Positions 1 to 8,883 of a stretch of DNA of 64,000 nucleotides are shown here, piece after piece (position 1 is the first letter of the stretch; the number at the start of each line of letters is the position of its first letter). The position numbers and the translations under genes were made by a program. The notes under the pieces are model-generated. The model worked only from the letters and a program-made list of their open reading frames with translations. It did no database searches and was not told where the DNA came from. Source of the DNA: Flavobacteriales bacterium (GTDB lineage: Bacteria > Bacteroidota > Bacteroidia > Flavobacteriales_F > PHOS-HE28); contig CP064979.1 in NCBI GenBank assembly GCA_016699575.1, forward strand, positions 3,844,001 through 3,908,000. The letters run 5' to 3'.

Positions 1-557
1 TCCGCAATGGAGGCACTGCGGCTGCGACCGCGCGCAAGGGGAATGGTGCAGAACGAGCAGAAGTAGTCGCAGCCGTCCTGCACTTTCAGGAAGGTCCGCG
101 TCCTGTCCGCGGCGTTGTACGACGGAACGAACTGCTTGACGTCCTTGATGGGGGAGTATCGGGCCTCACCCCTTGTTCCCCTCTCCAATGGAGAGGAGAG
201 ACCCGCCGACCGGACATCAGCAATGTGCTTGGCCAGGTCGAATTTCTCGTTGGCGCCCAGCACCAGGTCCACGCCGGGGATGCTGGCGATCTCCTGTGGT
301 TTCAACTGCGCGTAACAACCCACCACGGCTACGAACGCTTCCGGATTGATGCGTTGGAAGCGGCGCACCCACTGGCGGCATTCCTTGTCAGCGTTCTCCG
401 TAACACTGCACGTGTTCAGCACGAACACGTCCGGGCGCTCTTCGACCTTCACGCGGGCGTAACCAGCCTCCTCCAGCGAGCGGGCCAGCGTGCTGGTCTC
501 GGCGAAATTGAGCTTGCAGCCCAGTGTATGGAAGGCGGCGGTGCGCGTGGAACCCAT
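1..557 (-). CDS. mtaB: tRNA threonylcarbamoyladenosine methylthiotransferase MtaB-like, partial (C-terminus outside window)
   Basis: Radical-SAM methylthiotransferase that adds a methylthio group to t6A37 of tRNAs. Reading the minus strand from ATG at 557 gives an N-terminal UPF0004 domain (HTLGCKLNFAE, then VLNTCSVTENAD and VVGCYAQ, supplying the three cysteines of the auxiliary cluster), followed by the radical-SAM motif CDYFCSFC with IPLARGRSRS. The MtaB rather than MiaB assignment rests on the short TLGCKLN start. The gene runs off the left edge. About residues 113-130 (AGLSSPLERGTRGEARYS) look like an in-frame inserted palindrome in the linker between the two domains. A TACTTTCG promoter box lies 9 nt upstream. 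MiaB-family paralogues are the alternative. Confidence 0.85.
   Translation of the reverse strand, partial: MGSTRTAAFHTLGCKLNFAETSTLARSLEEAGYARVKVEERPDVFVLNTCSVTENADKECRQWVRRFQRINPEAFVAVVGCYAQLKPQEIASIPGVDLVLGANEKFDLAKHIADVRSAGLSSPLERGTRGEARYSPIKDVKQFVPSYNAADRTRTFLKVQDGCDYFCSFCTIPLARGRSRSASIA
180..196. repeat. Short palindrome inside mtaB
   Basis: CCTCTCCA and TGGAGAGG form perfect 8-bp arms around one base. The surrounding 40 bases are translated in frame as part of MtaB. Protein-coding palindromic insertions of this style (SPLERG-type peptides) are known in Bacteroidota; that this is one is inference. Confidence 0.5.
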
Positions 558-566
558 GGCGGGCCG

Positions 567-574
567 CGAAAGTA
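567..574 (-). promoter_or_regulatory. Probable -7 promoter element of mtaB
   Basis: TACTTTCG on the minus strand, 9 nt before the mtaB ATG. It matches the Bacteroidota -7 consensus TAnnTTTG with one change and is identical to the box in front of tRNA-Ser, ffs and the Gfo/Idh/MocA gene in this window. No clear -33 TTG is seen. Confidence 0.5.
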
Positions 575-657
575 CAGGCGAGGGTCCACTGGTGACCTTG
601 GTCCCAGCGAAGCCTTTGTGAAGGCCATCCTCATGTGCTGCCATCTTTGCACGCCCC

Positions 658-1083
658 ATGCGCATCCTCATCCTCAACGGCCCCAACCTCAACCTTCTCG
701 GTTCGCGCGAGCCGCACATCTACGGCAACACCTCGTTCGACGCCTACCTGCCGCAATTGCAGGCCATGTTCCCGCAGGCGAGCATTGTGTTGCTGCAATC
801 GAACATCGAAGGTGAACTGGTGGAGGCCCTGCAACAAGCGCCTGGGAAGTACGATGCCGTTGTACTGAACGCTGCCGGCTACTCGCACACCAGCGTGGCC
901 CTGCGCGATACGGTCGCCACATTGAGCATTCCCGTGGTGGAGGTGCACATCAGCAACATCCACGCGCGGGAGGAGTTCAGGCACAACAGCCTCACCGGTT
1001 CGGTGAGCAAGGGTGTTATCAGTGGCTTGGGCCTTGATGGTTATCGGCTGGCCATTGACCACTTGCTGCGAATGGAGCCATAG
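658..1083 (+). CDS. aroQ: 3-dehydroquinate dehydratase, type II
   Basis: Third step of the shikimate pathway: 3-dehydroquinate to 3-dehydroshikimate. The 141 residues match the usual type II length. Motifs in order: ILNGPNLNLLGSREP with the catalytic Arg/Tyr region near residues 17-22, NAAGYSHTSVALRD around residue 80, and VEVHISNIHAREEFRH carrying the second active-site His. It is divergent from mtaB, and CATCTTTG 8 nt before the ATG resembles the local promoter box. Followed by a short tandem repeat and a convergent glycosyltransferase gene. Confidence 0.95.
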   Translation: MRILILNGPNLNLLGSREPHIYGNTSFDAYLPQLQAMFPQASIVLLQSNIEGELVEALQQAPGKYDAVVLNAAGYSHTSVALRDTVATLSIPVVEVHISNIHAREEFRHNSLTGSVSKGVISGLGLDGYRLAIDHLLRMEP

Positions 1084-1086
1084 GAG

Positions 1087-1143
1087 CACATGGCCACATG
1101 GGCACATGGCCACATGAACCCATGGTCACATGAACCCATGGCC
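1087..1143. repeat. 16-bp tandem repeat, about 3.5 units
   Basis: Units CACATGGCCACATGGG, CACATGGCCACATGAA, CCCATGGTCACATGAA and a partial CCCATGGCC follow each other with a strict 16-bp period between the aroQ stop and the convergent glycosyltransferase gene. Each unit contains CATG twice. It may act as a variable spacer; no function is evident. Confidence 0.75.
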
Positions 1144-1149
1144 CCGTGC

Positions 1150-2175
1150 TCAGAACGCCGACTTGTCCAGCTCGCTGAATTTCTTCCAGCCGAGTATGAA
1201 GCGGTCGTAGGCCACACTGCGGCGGTATTGGCCGGTGAGGTCTGCATTCCGTTCCAGAGCCATCAGTCTGCGGCGTTCCTTCAGAATGGAAGGCAGCCGA
1301 TAACAGAAGTGCCGGTGCGCGCGGCCCACTTGCCAGGCATGTGAGGCGTGGCCCTCCAGGAGGAACTTCAACGCTGCGAAGTCATCGAGGATGAACCGCC
1401 GCAGCACGCGCAGCAACAATGCCCGTGAGCGCAGGTTCTTGGTGAGCACGATCATGCTGTTGCGGAAGTTCAGATACGTCTTGAGCGGACTGCCATAGCC
1501 AAGCGCGCCTCCGCCAACGTGGTACACTTTGCTTGCGCAGGTGTAGCCGATGCGCCAGCCGGTCCGTCGCAAACGCCAGCAGAGGTCGATCTCCTCCATG
1601 TGCGCAAAAAGCGAAGCATCGAAGCCACCGGCCTCGCGGAAGGCATCGCGCCTGATCATCAGGCAAGCGCCCGTTGCCCAGAACACCTCGCGCTCATCGT
1701 CGTACTGGCCTTCGTCCTTTTCGGTGAGCTCGAAGATGCGCCCGCGACAGAACGGGTAGCCGTTGCGGTCCATGAAACCTCCAGCGGCGCCAGCGTGCTC
1801 GAAATGGTCGGGTCGCGCATGGCTCAACACCTTCGGCTGGCAAGCAGCCATGCGCGGGTGGGCGTCCATGTATGCGGTCAGCGCATCGAGCCAGCCGGGC
1901 GTCACCTCCACATCGCTGTTCAGCAGCAGGTAGTACTCCGCTTCTACCAGCGCTAACGCCTCATTGTATCCACCCGCGAACCCGGTGTTCTTCGCCATCG
2001 TGATCACCCGCACACCGGAATGCGCGGCCTGAAGCCACTCCACGGAGCCATCGGTGCTGGCATTGTCCGCTACGATCACATCGGCACTCGTGCTGTGCTC
2101 AAACACGGTCGGCAGGAACCGTTCAAGCCAGTTCCTGCCGTTCCAATTGAGAATGACGACCGCTAAGCGTTGCAT
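1150..2175 (-). CDS. Glycosyltransferase family 2
   Basis: 341-residue GT-A fold enzyme that transfers a sugar from a nucleotide-sugar to an acceptor on the cytoplasmic side. Visible: N-terminal AVVILNWNG, ADNASTDGS, the metal-binding LLNSDVEV (SDV in place of DxD), an acceptor loop around FWATGACLMIRR, and FAHMEEIDLCWRLRRTGW typical of rhamnosyltransferase-like GT2. A basic, amphipathic C-terminus follows. It lies 45 nt downstream of the GWxTD gene on the same strand and probably shares its transcript. The sugar and acceptor cannot be told from sequence. Confidence 0.85.
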   Translation of the reverse strand: MQRLAVVILNWNGRNWLERFLPTVFEHSTSADVIVADNASTDGSVEWLQAAHSGVRVITMAKNTGFAGGYNEALALVEAEYYLLLNSDVEVTPGWLDALTAYMDAHPRMAACQPKVLSHARPDHFEHAGAAGGFMDRNGYPFCRGRIFELTEKDEGQYDDEREVFWATGACLMIRRDAFREAGGFDASLFAHMEEIDLCWRLRRTGWRIGYTCASKVYHVGGGALGYGSPLKTYLNFRNSMIVLTKNLRSRALLLRVLRRFILDDFAALKFLLEGHASHAWQVGRAHRHFCYRLPSILKERRRLMALERNADLTGQYRRSVAYDRFILGWKKFSELDKSAF

Positions 2176-2220
2176 GCGAACCTGTCCGCGAAAGACGGCG
2201 CCAAAGATGGGCGCCGGTGC

Positions 2221-3654
2221 CTAGCGGGGCCGATTGAACAGATCGTCCACCTGGGTGCCGTGCGTGGTGTTGCTGCTCTGGGGCCGTGTCACATCGCCGT
2301 TCGGGGTGTTGCGCCCGTGCAGGATCTGGTTCCAGTGCTTGTTCTGTATCTCCCCGGGCATATCGCTGTGCAGTAAGGTGTAGCACTGGCCCACGCGCTC
2401 CGGTTGATAGAAGATGAACCGCCTGTCGTTGTACCGGCCGCAGCGGTAGTAATGCCAGATCTGGTAGGGGTAGCCATCGTTGTCCATGGCCTGGTCGGTG
2501 ACAGTGTTCGGTGCGCCGTACTTCAAGCGGATCTGCCCTTGGTCCGTGGAGTAGCCCTTGCGGTTGCGGCAGCCGTAGAGTGCGTTCACCTTCACGACCT
2601 CCTTCCGGTACTGTTCCCACTCGGCCTGTGGGTCCATACCGTTGCGGTTGAACCAGAAGCCGTAGAAGAACCGTTGCATCATCGAGACATCACGGTCCTT
2701 CGTGCGGTCGTCGATGATCTTCCGCTCCAAGTCCTGAGCGATTGGACGCATACTGTTCAAGTGCTCCAGCAACGTATCGGCATCCGTGATGGCATCAGCG
2801 AAGGTGTGCCCCATGGCCATGCTCTGCATGCTTTGCAGGTCGTACGCGATGGGGTTGTTGCGCTGGAAGAAGTGCTCCTTGCGGCCTTTCAGCTGCCCGC
2901 TGCGATCGCGGGCTTCAATGGCCAGCAGGTAGTTGCCGCTGGGCAATGCCGCAATGTCGAACGAACTGCTCAGCGTTTCCACCGCGCTGCCCTTGGCCCG
3001 CTTCACGGCTTTGAAGTTCCCGAAGACGTTCTTGGACTCGAAGACTTCGATCTCCCAGGAAAGAAGGTAGGCCGAATCCTGCCCGATGGCCTGGTCGGTA
3101 CCGTAGATATCGGCGACGAAGTTCAGTACGTCCACATCGGCGGGGTAGTAAGCACCGAGGAAGGGGACGGCCACGCTGTTGCCGTCAGCGCCACTATCGA
3201 AGCGCTCGGCCAATAACACATCGCTGAAGTAGATGCCTGCCCCCGGGGCAGCAACCGCCAGCGGCTGGCTGTAGCGGCCAACCGTGGTATCGGCACCGTT
3301 CAGGTCGCGCAGTTCGAAGTAGAGGTCGTAGTTGCCCGGGGACAGGATGAAGGCTTCGCTGTGGATGAAGTCTTGGCGCTGATCGTCCATGCGCTCAGGA
3401 CCCTGCACCACGCTCTTGCGGAAGTCCACGATCGCGCCGCCCTGCTCGATGATGGTGAGCGCTTCGATGCGCGCCTGCTGGAAGCCCCGTTCGTTCGAGA
3501 GGTGCACGGCGCTGGCCCCGCTGAAGGAGAAATGCACGCCCACCTGCGCCTTGCCGTCCGCGGTGTAGAAGGTTTTGGTTTCCACGAAGGCATCCACAGC
3601 GGCCAAGGCCGGGGTTGCGGTAAGCAGGAACAGGGCGGGGTAGAAGTGGCGCAT
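2221..3654 (-). CDS. GWxTD domain-containing exported protein
   Basis: 477 residues with signal peptide (MRHFYPALFLLTATPALAA). The C-terminal third carries the Bacteroidota GWxTD-type domain: FFYGFWFNRNGMDPQAEW, then RKGYSTDQGQIRLKYGAP and YQIWHYYRCG before an RFIFYQ segment. The N-terminal part is beta-rich and resembles the exported sensor-like region usual in this family. The molecular function of the family is not established; members are periplasmic or outer-membrane associated. A TACCTTTG promoter box lies 17 nt upstream. It heads a two-gene unit with the GT2 gene. Confidence 0.75.
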   Translation of the reverse strand: MRHFYPALFLLTATPALAAVDAFVETKTFYTADGKAQVGVHFSFSGASAVHLSNERGFQQARIEALTIIEQGGAIVDFRKSVVQGPERMDDQRQDFIHSEAFILSPGNYDLYFELRDLNGADTTVGRYSQPLAVAAPGAGIYFSDVLLAERFDSGADGNSVAVPFLGAYYPADVDVLNFVADIYGTDQAIGQDSAYLLSWEIEVFESKNVFGNFKAVKRAKGSAVETLSSSFDIAALPSGNYLLAIEARDRSGQLKGRKEHFFQRNNPIAYDLQSMQSMAMGHTFADAITDADTLLEHLNSMRPIAQDLERKIIDDRTKDRDVSMMQRFFYGFWFNRNGMDPQAEWEQYRKEVVKVNALYGCRNRKGYSTDQGQIRLKYGAPNTVTDQAMDNDGYPYQIWHYYRCGRYNDRRFIFYQPERVGQCYTLLHSDMPGEIQNKHWNQILHGRNTPNGDVTRPQSSNTTHGTQVDDLFNRPR

Positions 3655-3671
3655 GGTTCACCGATGGTGAC

Positions 3672-3679
3672 CAAAGGTA
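3672..3679 (-). promoter_or_regulatory. -7 promoter element of the GWxTD gene
   Basis: TACCTTTG on the minus strand is an exact match to the Bacteroidota consensus TAnnTTTG, 17 nt before the ATG. Confidence 0.55.
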
Positions 3680-3745
3680 GCCCTGCGCGGAGCGGCCCGC
3701 TCGCCGTTGCTGGCCCCATTGCCGCCGTTGACCGGCACCTTGGAA

Positions 3746-3753
3746 TACTTTCG
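3746..3753 (+). promoter_or_regulatory. -7 promoter element of tRNA-Ser
   Basis: TACTTTCG ends 17 nt before the first base of the tRNA, with a TTG at 3728-3730 as a possible -33 element (spacing 15, shorter than usual). Confidence 0.5.
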
Positions 3754-3770
3754 CCCGGCCATCGGCAACA

Positions 3771-3860
3771 GGAGAGGTGGCAGAGTGGTCTATTGCGGCA
3801 GTCTTGAAAACTGCTGTGCTCGCAAGGGTACCGGGGGTTCGAATCCCTCCCTCTCCGCCA
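3771..3860 (+). tRNA. tRNA-Ser (anticodon UGA)
   Basis: Class II tRNA of 90 nt including an encoded CCA. The acceptor stem is GGAGAGG paired with CCTCTCC, the anticodon loop reads CTTGAAA with anticodon TGA, a long variable arm follows (GTGCTCGCAAGGGTACC), and the T-loop is GGTTCGAATCC. The extended variable arm and the anticodon agree on serine, decoding UCN codons. Confidence 0.97.
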
Positions 3861-3915
3861 AAGCCTCGCTGTTCCCCCGGCGGACCCCGGGGTCAAGCAT
3901 CCCAAGAGCCCCAGC

Positions 3916-4677
3916 GTGCGCATCACCCTCCTCGGCACCGGCACCAGCGCGGGCATTCCCATGATCGGGTGCCACTGTCCGGTATGTACAAGTGCGGACG
4001 ATCGGGACAAACGGTTGCGCACATCTGCCTTGGTGGAAACCGCCGGAAAGCGTCTGCTCATCGACGCTGGGCCCGATATCCGGCAGCAGATGCTCCGGGC
4101 CGGCGTTGAGCACCTCGATGGCGTACTGCTCACCCACGCCCACATGGACCACATCGCCGGCATCGACGAACTGCGGTCCTTCAACTTCCTGCAGAAGGCA
4201 CCCGTCCATGTATACGCTGACCGTGCCACGTGTGCAGCGGTGCGCCGCATGTTCGCCTATGCCTTTGCCGAGGAAAAGTATCCCGGGGCGCCCGAACTGG
4301 TCCTGCACGAGGTTGGGCCCAGACCGTTCGAGGTAGCAGGCGTCCCCGTGGTCCCCATCGAGGTGGTGCACTTGAAAATGCCCGTCCTGGGTTTCCGCTT
4401 CGGGGGATTGGTGTACATCACCGACGCCAAGACCATCAGCGATGCTGAACTGGCCAAAGCCATGGGCTGCGAAGTGCTCGTCTTGAACGCCCTCCGCCAC
4501 GAGCCCCACATAAGCCACCTCAATCTGGCCGAAGCGCTGGCCATCGTTGAACATGTTAAGCCGGGCCGGACCTACTTCACGCATGTCAGCCACGGGCTTG
4601 GCCTGCATGCCGAGATGGAACGTTCCCTTCCGAACGGTGTCCAATTGGGTTACGACGGACTGGTCGCAGACCTGTAA
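3916..4677 (+). CDS. MBL-fold phosphodiesterase, PhnP-like
   Basis: 253-residue metallo-beta-lactamase fold hydrolase. The dinuclear metal site is visible: THAHMDH (H74, H76, D78, H79), an internal His in VEVVHLKMP, D in TDAKT, and a late THVSHGLG segment. An N-terminal GCHCPVC cluster (residues 18-24) matches the extra structural zinc site of PhnP, the 5-phosphoribosyl 1,2-cyclic phosphate phosphodiesterase. No C-P lyase genes are nearby, so the substrate here is unknown; RNase Z-like activity is less likely because of the cysteine cluster. Starts 55 nt after the tRNA. Confidence 0.8.
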   Translation: MRITLLGTGTSAGIPMIGCHCPVCTSADDRDKRLRTSALVETAGKRLLIDAGPDIRQQMLRAGVEHLDGVLLTHAHMDHIAGIDELRSFNFLQKAPVHVYADRATCAAVRRMFAYAFAEEKYPGAPELVLHEVGPRPFEVAGVPVVPIEVVHLKMPVLGFRFGGLVYITDAKTISDAELAKAMGCEVLVLNALRHEPHISHLNLAEALAIVEHVKPGRTYFTHVSHGLGLHAEMERSLPNGVQLGYDGLVADL

Positions 4678-4769
4678 AGAACGTCCCGCCAAGCGCGCCA
4701 CGTCAGGGGCTTAATGGTCGTCCTGCCATTGCGATCCGTCTTTTCACCACTTTCGGGACCCTTGAACCC

Positions 4770-7721
4770 ATGTTGCACATGAGAGCTTCGTTCCTCCTTT
4801 GCGTTCTGATCACTTCCACCGCCATGGCCTCCGGTCCGTCCGGCAGGCCAGTGCCGCGCGAAGTCACGTTCATCACCAACAACAAGCGCCTCCCCGACGT
4901 CGATCGGCAGGCGGCTTTGCGGAATACTCCTGCGTGGCGGCAGTTCCGAGCGCTCCATGGAGCATGGGCCGTTGAATTCAACGAGGCCACCGGCTTGCCC
5001 CACCGCGCCTACGGGCAGGGTGTGGCGACCAGCGGGATCACGCCGGAGGAACGCGCCATGGGTTTCCTGGCAACATCGCTCACCGGCCTTAACCTTCCGC
5101 TCGATGAATTGGAGTTGATGTCGGTGAACGTCGGCCGCCGCATCACGCATGTGCACTTCAAGCAACGCCATGAGGACTTGCCGGTTCTCTTCAGCCGGGT
5201 TACCGTGAAACTTGATGCATCGGACCGCGTGGTAGCGTTCGGCGTTGAAATGCAGCGCGGTATCGAGGTTGCCTTGACACCCAGCCTGCCTGCGGGAGCG
5301 GCTCACAACGCAGCGATATCCGGGCTTGCCAACGTGCAGAACGTTGAGGTGATGCCTGGGCTATCGTTGCTGGGCGTGCCCAGTGGCCATCATACTGATC
5401 ACAAGTTGGTGTACACAGTGGAAGTCGCCACGATCGAAGGCGAAGGCATGCCAGGGCGATATGAGTGCCTGGTGGATGCGCACACCGGCGAACTGCTCTA
5501 TCGTCACGACCGTGTGATGCGTTGCGGCCATGGCCATGGTGAGAAGGACATGAGCAGCGACGTTACTGTCACCGCCACGGTGTACGAGGAGCAGCCCTAC
5601 ATCGCCCCTACGGTGCAGCCTTTGCGCAACCTCGAGTTCACGGTGAACGGCAATACGTTCGGTACGGACGCGAACGGGAGCGCTGCTACGGGTATCGTTG
5701 GTCCGGTGAACGGAACGTTCAGGTTGGAAGGCGCATGGAGCAGTGTGCGCACCGGTGGCGTAGTGCCGCAGTTCTCGGCCATGCTCCAGGATGGGCAGAA
5801 CAACATCTCGTTCGACGGCGAGGCGAACATCCGGGAGTTGAGCGCCTACTTCCACGTGAACATCGTGCACGACCATTGCAATGCCGTGCTTCCGGGGTAC
5901 ACCGGGGTCGACTTCGCGCTCCCTACCAATGTCGACGTCAACGGGACTTGCAATGCCTTTTACGATGGCAGCTCCATCAATTTCTACAGCGAGGGTAACG
6001 ATTGCCACAGCTGGGCCCAACTCGGTGAAGTCGTGTATCACGAGTATGGACACAACATCAACAATCGCTACTACCAGGACAACGGCGGCTCCTTCCAGAA
6101 CGGTGGGATGAACGAGGGCTACGCGGACATATGGGCGCTTACCATCACTTGGGACCCCGTGCTTGCTGAAGGCAATTCGCTCACCGACCCCAACGATTAC
6201 ATACGCCGTTATGATCAAGCGCCCAAGGTCTATCCCGTGGACATTGTCGGTGAGGTGCACGCTGATGGTGAGATCATCGCCGGTGCTTGGTGGGACCTGT
6301 ACGAGAACCTCAACGACCAAGCGATGCTGTTGCAGCTTTTTGCCGACGCCTTCGGCGGGCTGCAGGCAGACGTGCCGAACGGCGACGAGGGCACTGCGTT
6401 CCGCGATGTGCTGTTGGACGTTCTTTCCGCCGACGACAATGATGCCAACATCCTGAACGGCACCCCCAACGGCACGGCCATTATCGAAGCCTTCGCCGAG
6501 CACGGGATCACGCTGCTGAGCAACATCGAGCTGGACCACACGCCTGTTCTTTCCAACGCCCAGAACGATGACATCACCATCGAGGCCGACCTCACCATTC
6601 TCAGTGCCGACCAACAGTACCTCGGCGGCGTTTCGCTGTTCTACGAGGTCAACGACGGTGGTACCTGGACCGAGGTGGTGATGACCAATACCGGGGGCAA
6701 CAACTACGAAGCGAACATCCCCGGTCAGCCCGTGGGCACCGTAGTGGCGTACTACATCGGAGCGAAGGACGTGTTCGGTTTCCTCAGTGGCGTGCAGCCC
6801 ATTGGTGCAGCGCAAGCCGACCCCAACCTGCCGTACTACATCCTCGTGGGTTATGACCTGGAGAAGACCGAGGACGCTGACAACAACAACGAGCTCGGCG
6901 ACATCACCATGGGCCTACCGACCGACAACAACACAACGGGAGATTGGACGCTGAACGATCCCAACCCGAGCCTGAGCACAGTGGACAATTCGGAGATACA
7001 GTCCGGAGATCAGCACACGCCCGGCGGCCAGTTCTGCTACTTCACCGGGCAGGCTGCCAATGGTGCCGGTCCCGGCGAGAACGATGTGGATGGTGGGCAC
7101 ACCACGCTCATCACCGATCCGATCGATCTCACGGACTACACGAACCCGACGTTCACCTACTGGCGCTGGTACACGAACAACCCGCCAGGCGGCGCGAACC
7201 CGGGTGCCGATTGGTGGCAGGTGGAGATCACCAACAACGGCAACAACTGGGTGTTCGTGGAGAACAGCAAGACCAGCGAACGCAACTGGCGGCGGAAGGC
7301 TTTCCGGGTGCAGGACTACGTTACCCCCAACAGCACCGTGCAACTGCGCTTTATCGCGAGCGACTCAACGCACATCGGCCAGAACCTCGATGGTGGGTCG
7401 CTCATCGAGGCCATGGTGGACGATATCCAACTGTGGGACAACACCGGCTTCGACGCCGTGGGCGAAGTCTCCGGGCCGGAGCTCGTTTCTGTTTACCCTT
7501 CGCCATCGGGCGATATGGTCAACATCCGCTTCGACGGTAAAGGGAATTCGATGACCTTGGAAGTGATGGATGCACTGGGACAAGTCGTGCGCTCGGAACG
7601 TTTGGCGGCCGGGTCGGCATCAGGCGTCCTCGATGTGTCGTCATGGGCCGACGGTTTGTACGTGGTGCGTCTGCGTTGGGAAGGTGGAAGCGTTGAACAG
7701 CGTTTCACCGTGCTGCATTGA
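4770..7721 (+). CDS. Secreted zinc metalloprotease (M4/M36-like) with T9SS sorting domain
   Basis: 983 residues. A signal peptide (FLLCVLITSTAMA) is followed by a fungalysin/thermolysin-type propeptide region, then a catalytic domain with the variant zinc motif HEYGH (about residues 424-428) and the downstream zinc ligand Glu in GGMNEGYADIW (about 449). The region after about residue 580 is beta-rich with immunoglobulin/CUB-like stretches, ending in a type A Por sorting domain (VYPSPSGDMVNIRF ... GLYVVRLRWEGG). It is expected to be exported by Sec, then by T9SS to the cell surface or medium. ATG at 4779 is an equally good start. A strong terminator follows. Confidence 0.88.
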   Translation: MLHMRASFLLCVLITSTAMASGPSGRPVPREVTFITNNKRLPDVDRQAALRNTPAWRQFRALHGAWAVEFNEATGLPHRAYGQGVATSGITPEERAMGFLATSLTGLNLPLDELELMSVNVGRRITHVHFKQRHEDLPVLFSRVTVKLDASDRVVAFGVEMQRGIEVALTPSLPAGAAHNAAISGLANVQNVEVMPGLSLLGVPSGHHTDHKLVYTVEVATIEGEGMPGRYECLVDAHTGELLYRHDRVMRCGHGHGEKDMSSDVTVTATVYEEQPYIAPTVQPLRNLEFTVNGNTFGTDANGSAATGIVGPVNGTFRLEGAWSSVRTGGVVPQFSAMLQDGQNNISFDGEANIRELSAYFHVNIVHDHCNAVLPGYTGVDFALPTNVDVNGTCNAFYDGSSINFYSEGNDCHSWAQLGEVVYHEYGHNINNRYYQDNGGSFQNGGMNEGYADIWALTITWDPVLAEGNSLTDPNDYIRRYDQAPKVYPVDIVGEVHADGEIIAGAWWDLYENLNDQAMLLQLFADAFGGLQADVPNGDEGTAFRDVLLDVLSADDNDANILNGTPNGTAIIEAFAEHGITLLSNIELDHTPVLSNAQNDDITIEADLTILSADQQYLGGVSLFYEVNDGGTWTEVVMTNTGGNNYEANIPGQPVGTVVAYYIGAKDVFGFLSGVQPIGAAQADPNLPYYILVGYDLEKTEDADNNNELGDITMGLPTDNNTTGDWTLNDPNPSLSTVDNSEIQSGDQHTPGGQFCYFTGQAANGAGPGENDVDGGHTTLITDPIDLTDYTNPTFTYWRWYTNNPPGGANPGADWWQVEITNNGNNWVFVENSKTSERNWRRKAFRVQDYVTPNSTVQLRFIASDSTHIGQNLDGGSLIEAMVDDIQLWDNTGFDAVGEVSGPELVSVYPSPSGDMVNIRFDGKGNSMTLEVMDALGQVVRSERLAAGSASGVLDVSSWADGLYVVRLRWEGGSVEQRFTVLH

Positions 7722-7734
7722 TCAACTGGGATCG

Positions 7735-7780
7735 GAAGGCCCCTCCGCCGCAGGTGCAGCAGGAGGGGCCTTCGCTTTTG
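7735..7780 (+). terminator. Rho-independent terminator after the metalloprotease gene
   Basis: GAAGGCCCCTCC pairs perfectly with GGAGGGGCCTTC (12-bp arms, 15-nt loop), followed by GCTTTT. It lies 14 nt past the stop codon. Confidence 0.85.
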
Positions 7781-7810
7781 AAGCCCTGAGGGAGCAAGTT
7801 CAGGGCTTCG
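7780..7810 (-). terminator. Hairpin at the end of the LamG gene
   Basis: GAAGCCCTGA pairs with TCAGGGCTTC and includes the last base pairs of the LamG gene stop region. No U-run follows on the minus strand, so termination strength is uncertain. Confidence 0.45.
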
Positions 7811-8717
7811 TTCCTACCGCATTGCTCCGCAGAACACTGAACTGCCGGCCTTGTGCTTGCCAGGCCAGCACGAAGAGACCAGCGGGCAGAACTTCCAGTT
7901 GTTCTGCGGTTGGCGGTTGTTCATAGCGGGCTAACATGCGCCCGGCCGGGTCGAAGACGGTTACCGGACCGCTCGGGGTTGGTGTTGGCGCGGGCGGAAC
8001 CACAGCCATCGATATGTCCTGTTCGAGCACCAGGTCGATGATCTCCGATTGGTCCAGGCCGCGGTCCCAGATCCGCACATCGCCCAGTACGCCTTCGAAA
8101 GGGACCACACCCGGGCCAATGTCCAAGTGGCCCATCGCTGCCAGTGCTTGCGGGTGGAAGCCCAGGGCCCCGGACTTGGGGGTGCTTGCGGCCAACGCGC
8201 CGTTCACATAAAGGTCCATGGCGGAACCATCGTAAGTGATGGTAACGTGGTAGAACGCGCCGGGGAAAATGGTGTTGGGAGGAGTTTGGATGGTGGTGGT
8301 GCTCACGGTCTGCAACCGGAACTGGAGCCGTGTGTGCAACGTGGTGCCGATGCTCCAAACGAAATCGCCGAAAAGCGGGTCATAGGCTTTCGCAGCGAAC
8401 AACTGCTCTTGCATGGTGGATGATCCCGGTCTTATCCAGCACGCCAGGCTGAAGCCCGTGCCCGTGGTGATGTCCAGCGGCCCAAGATCCACGCGGTCAT
8501 CCGTTCCGTCGAATTCCAACCCGTTGCCGAGGTAGCCATCGCCAATGGCCCATACAGGGCCGTTCACCAGGGTGCCGTGTGCCCCACCGTTCAGGTCCGG
8601 TGCGGTGGTGCCGTTGGTCTCGTCCAGCGGCCAGAAATGAACGGGAGCTTGGGCCGGAAGTCCGGATCCCAACAGGAACGGTATCGCAACGAGGGAAGTG
8701 CGGCAGAGCTTTTCCAT
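7800..8717 (-). CDS. Secreted LamG/concanavalin-like domain protein with short sorting-like C-terminus
   Basis: 305 residues from ATG at 8717 (a longer frame to 8900 exists but the signal peptide MEKLCRTSLVAIPFLLGSG decides the start). The body is a LamG/laminin-G-like jelly roll: HFWPLDETNG, GLEFDGTDDRVDLG, FSLACWIRPG, FYHVTITYDGSAMDLYVNG, GVLGDVRIWDRGLDQSEI. Such domains bind carbohydrate or mediate adhesion. The end (VFDPAGRMLARYE ... AGLFVLAWQAQGRQFSVLR) resembles a type A T9SS sorting signal, suggesting surface display. Convergent with the metalloprotease gene. Confidence 0.8.
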   Translation of the reverse strand: MEKLCRTSLVAIPFLLGSGLPAQAPVHFWPLDETNGTTAPDLNGGAHGTLVNGPVWAIGDGYLGNGLEFDGTDDRVDLGPLDITTGTGFSLACWIRPGSSTMQEQLFAAKAYDPLFGDFVWSIGTTLHTRLQFRLQTVSTTTIQTPPNTIFPGAFYHVTITYDGSAMDLYVNGALAASTPKSGALGFHPQALAAMGHLDIGPGVVPFEGVLGDVRIWDRGLDQSEIIDLVLEQDISMAVVPPAPTPTPSGPVTVFDPAGRMLARYEQPPTAEQLEVLPAGLFVLAWQAQGRQFSVLRSNAVGTKP

Positions 8718-8883
8718 GGCGTGCGTGTTTGACCACCGCAACGCCAAGGCCCACAAGGGGTTCAGGAATGTAGATGAACAGCCAGCGGCCACCCACCGGC
8801 GCTGGCCCCCCTTCGACCCGGATTTGTCAAGCCAGCCGGGCAGAGGCGCTGCCTGCCCATCTTCACGGCCCCTTTCGGCCAAC

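Noticed and set aside
5361..6815. 484-residue minus-strand reading frame
   Set aside because: Shadow of the metalloprotease gene; no signal, domain or start context.
8698..8883. N-terminal extension of prmC to 8698
   Set aside because: The added residues overlap the start of the divergent LamG gene and lack similarity to PrmC; the conserved helical start fits ATG at 8884.
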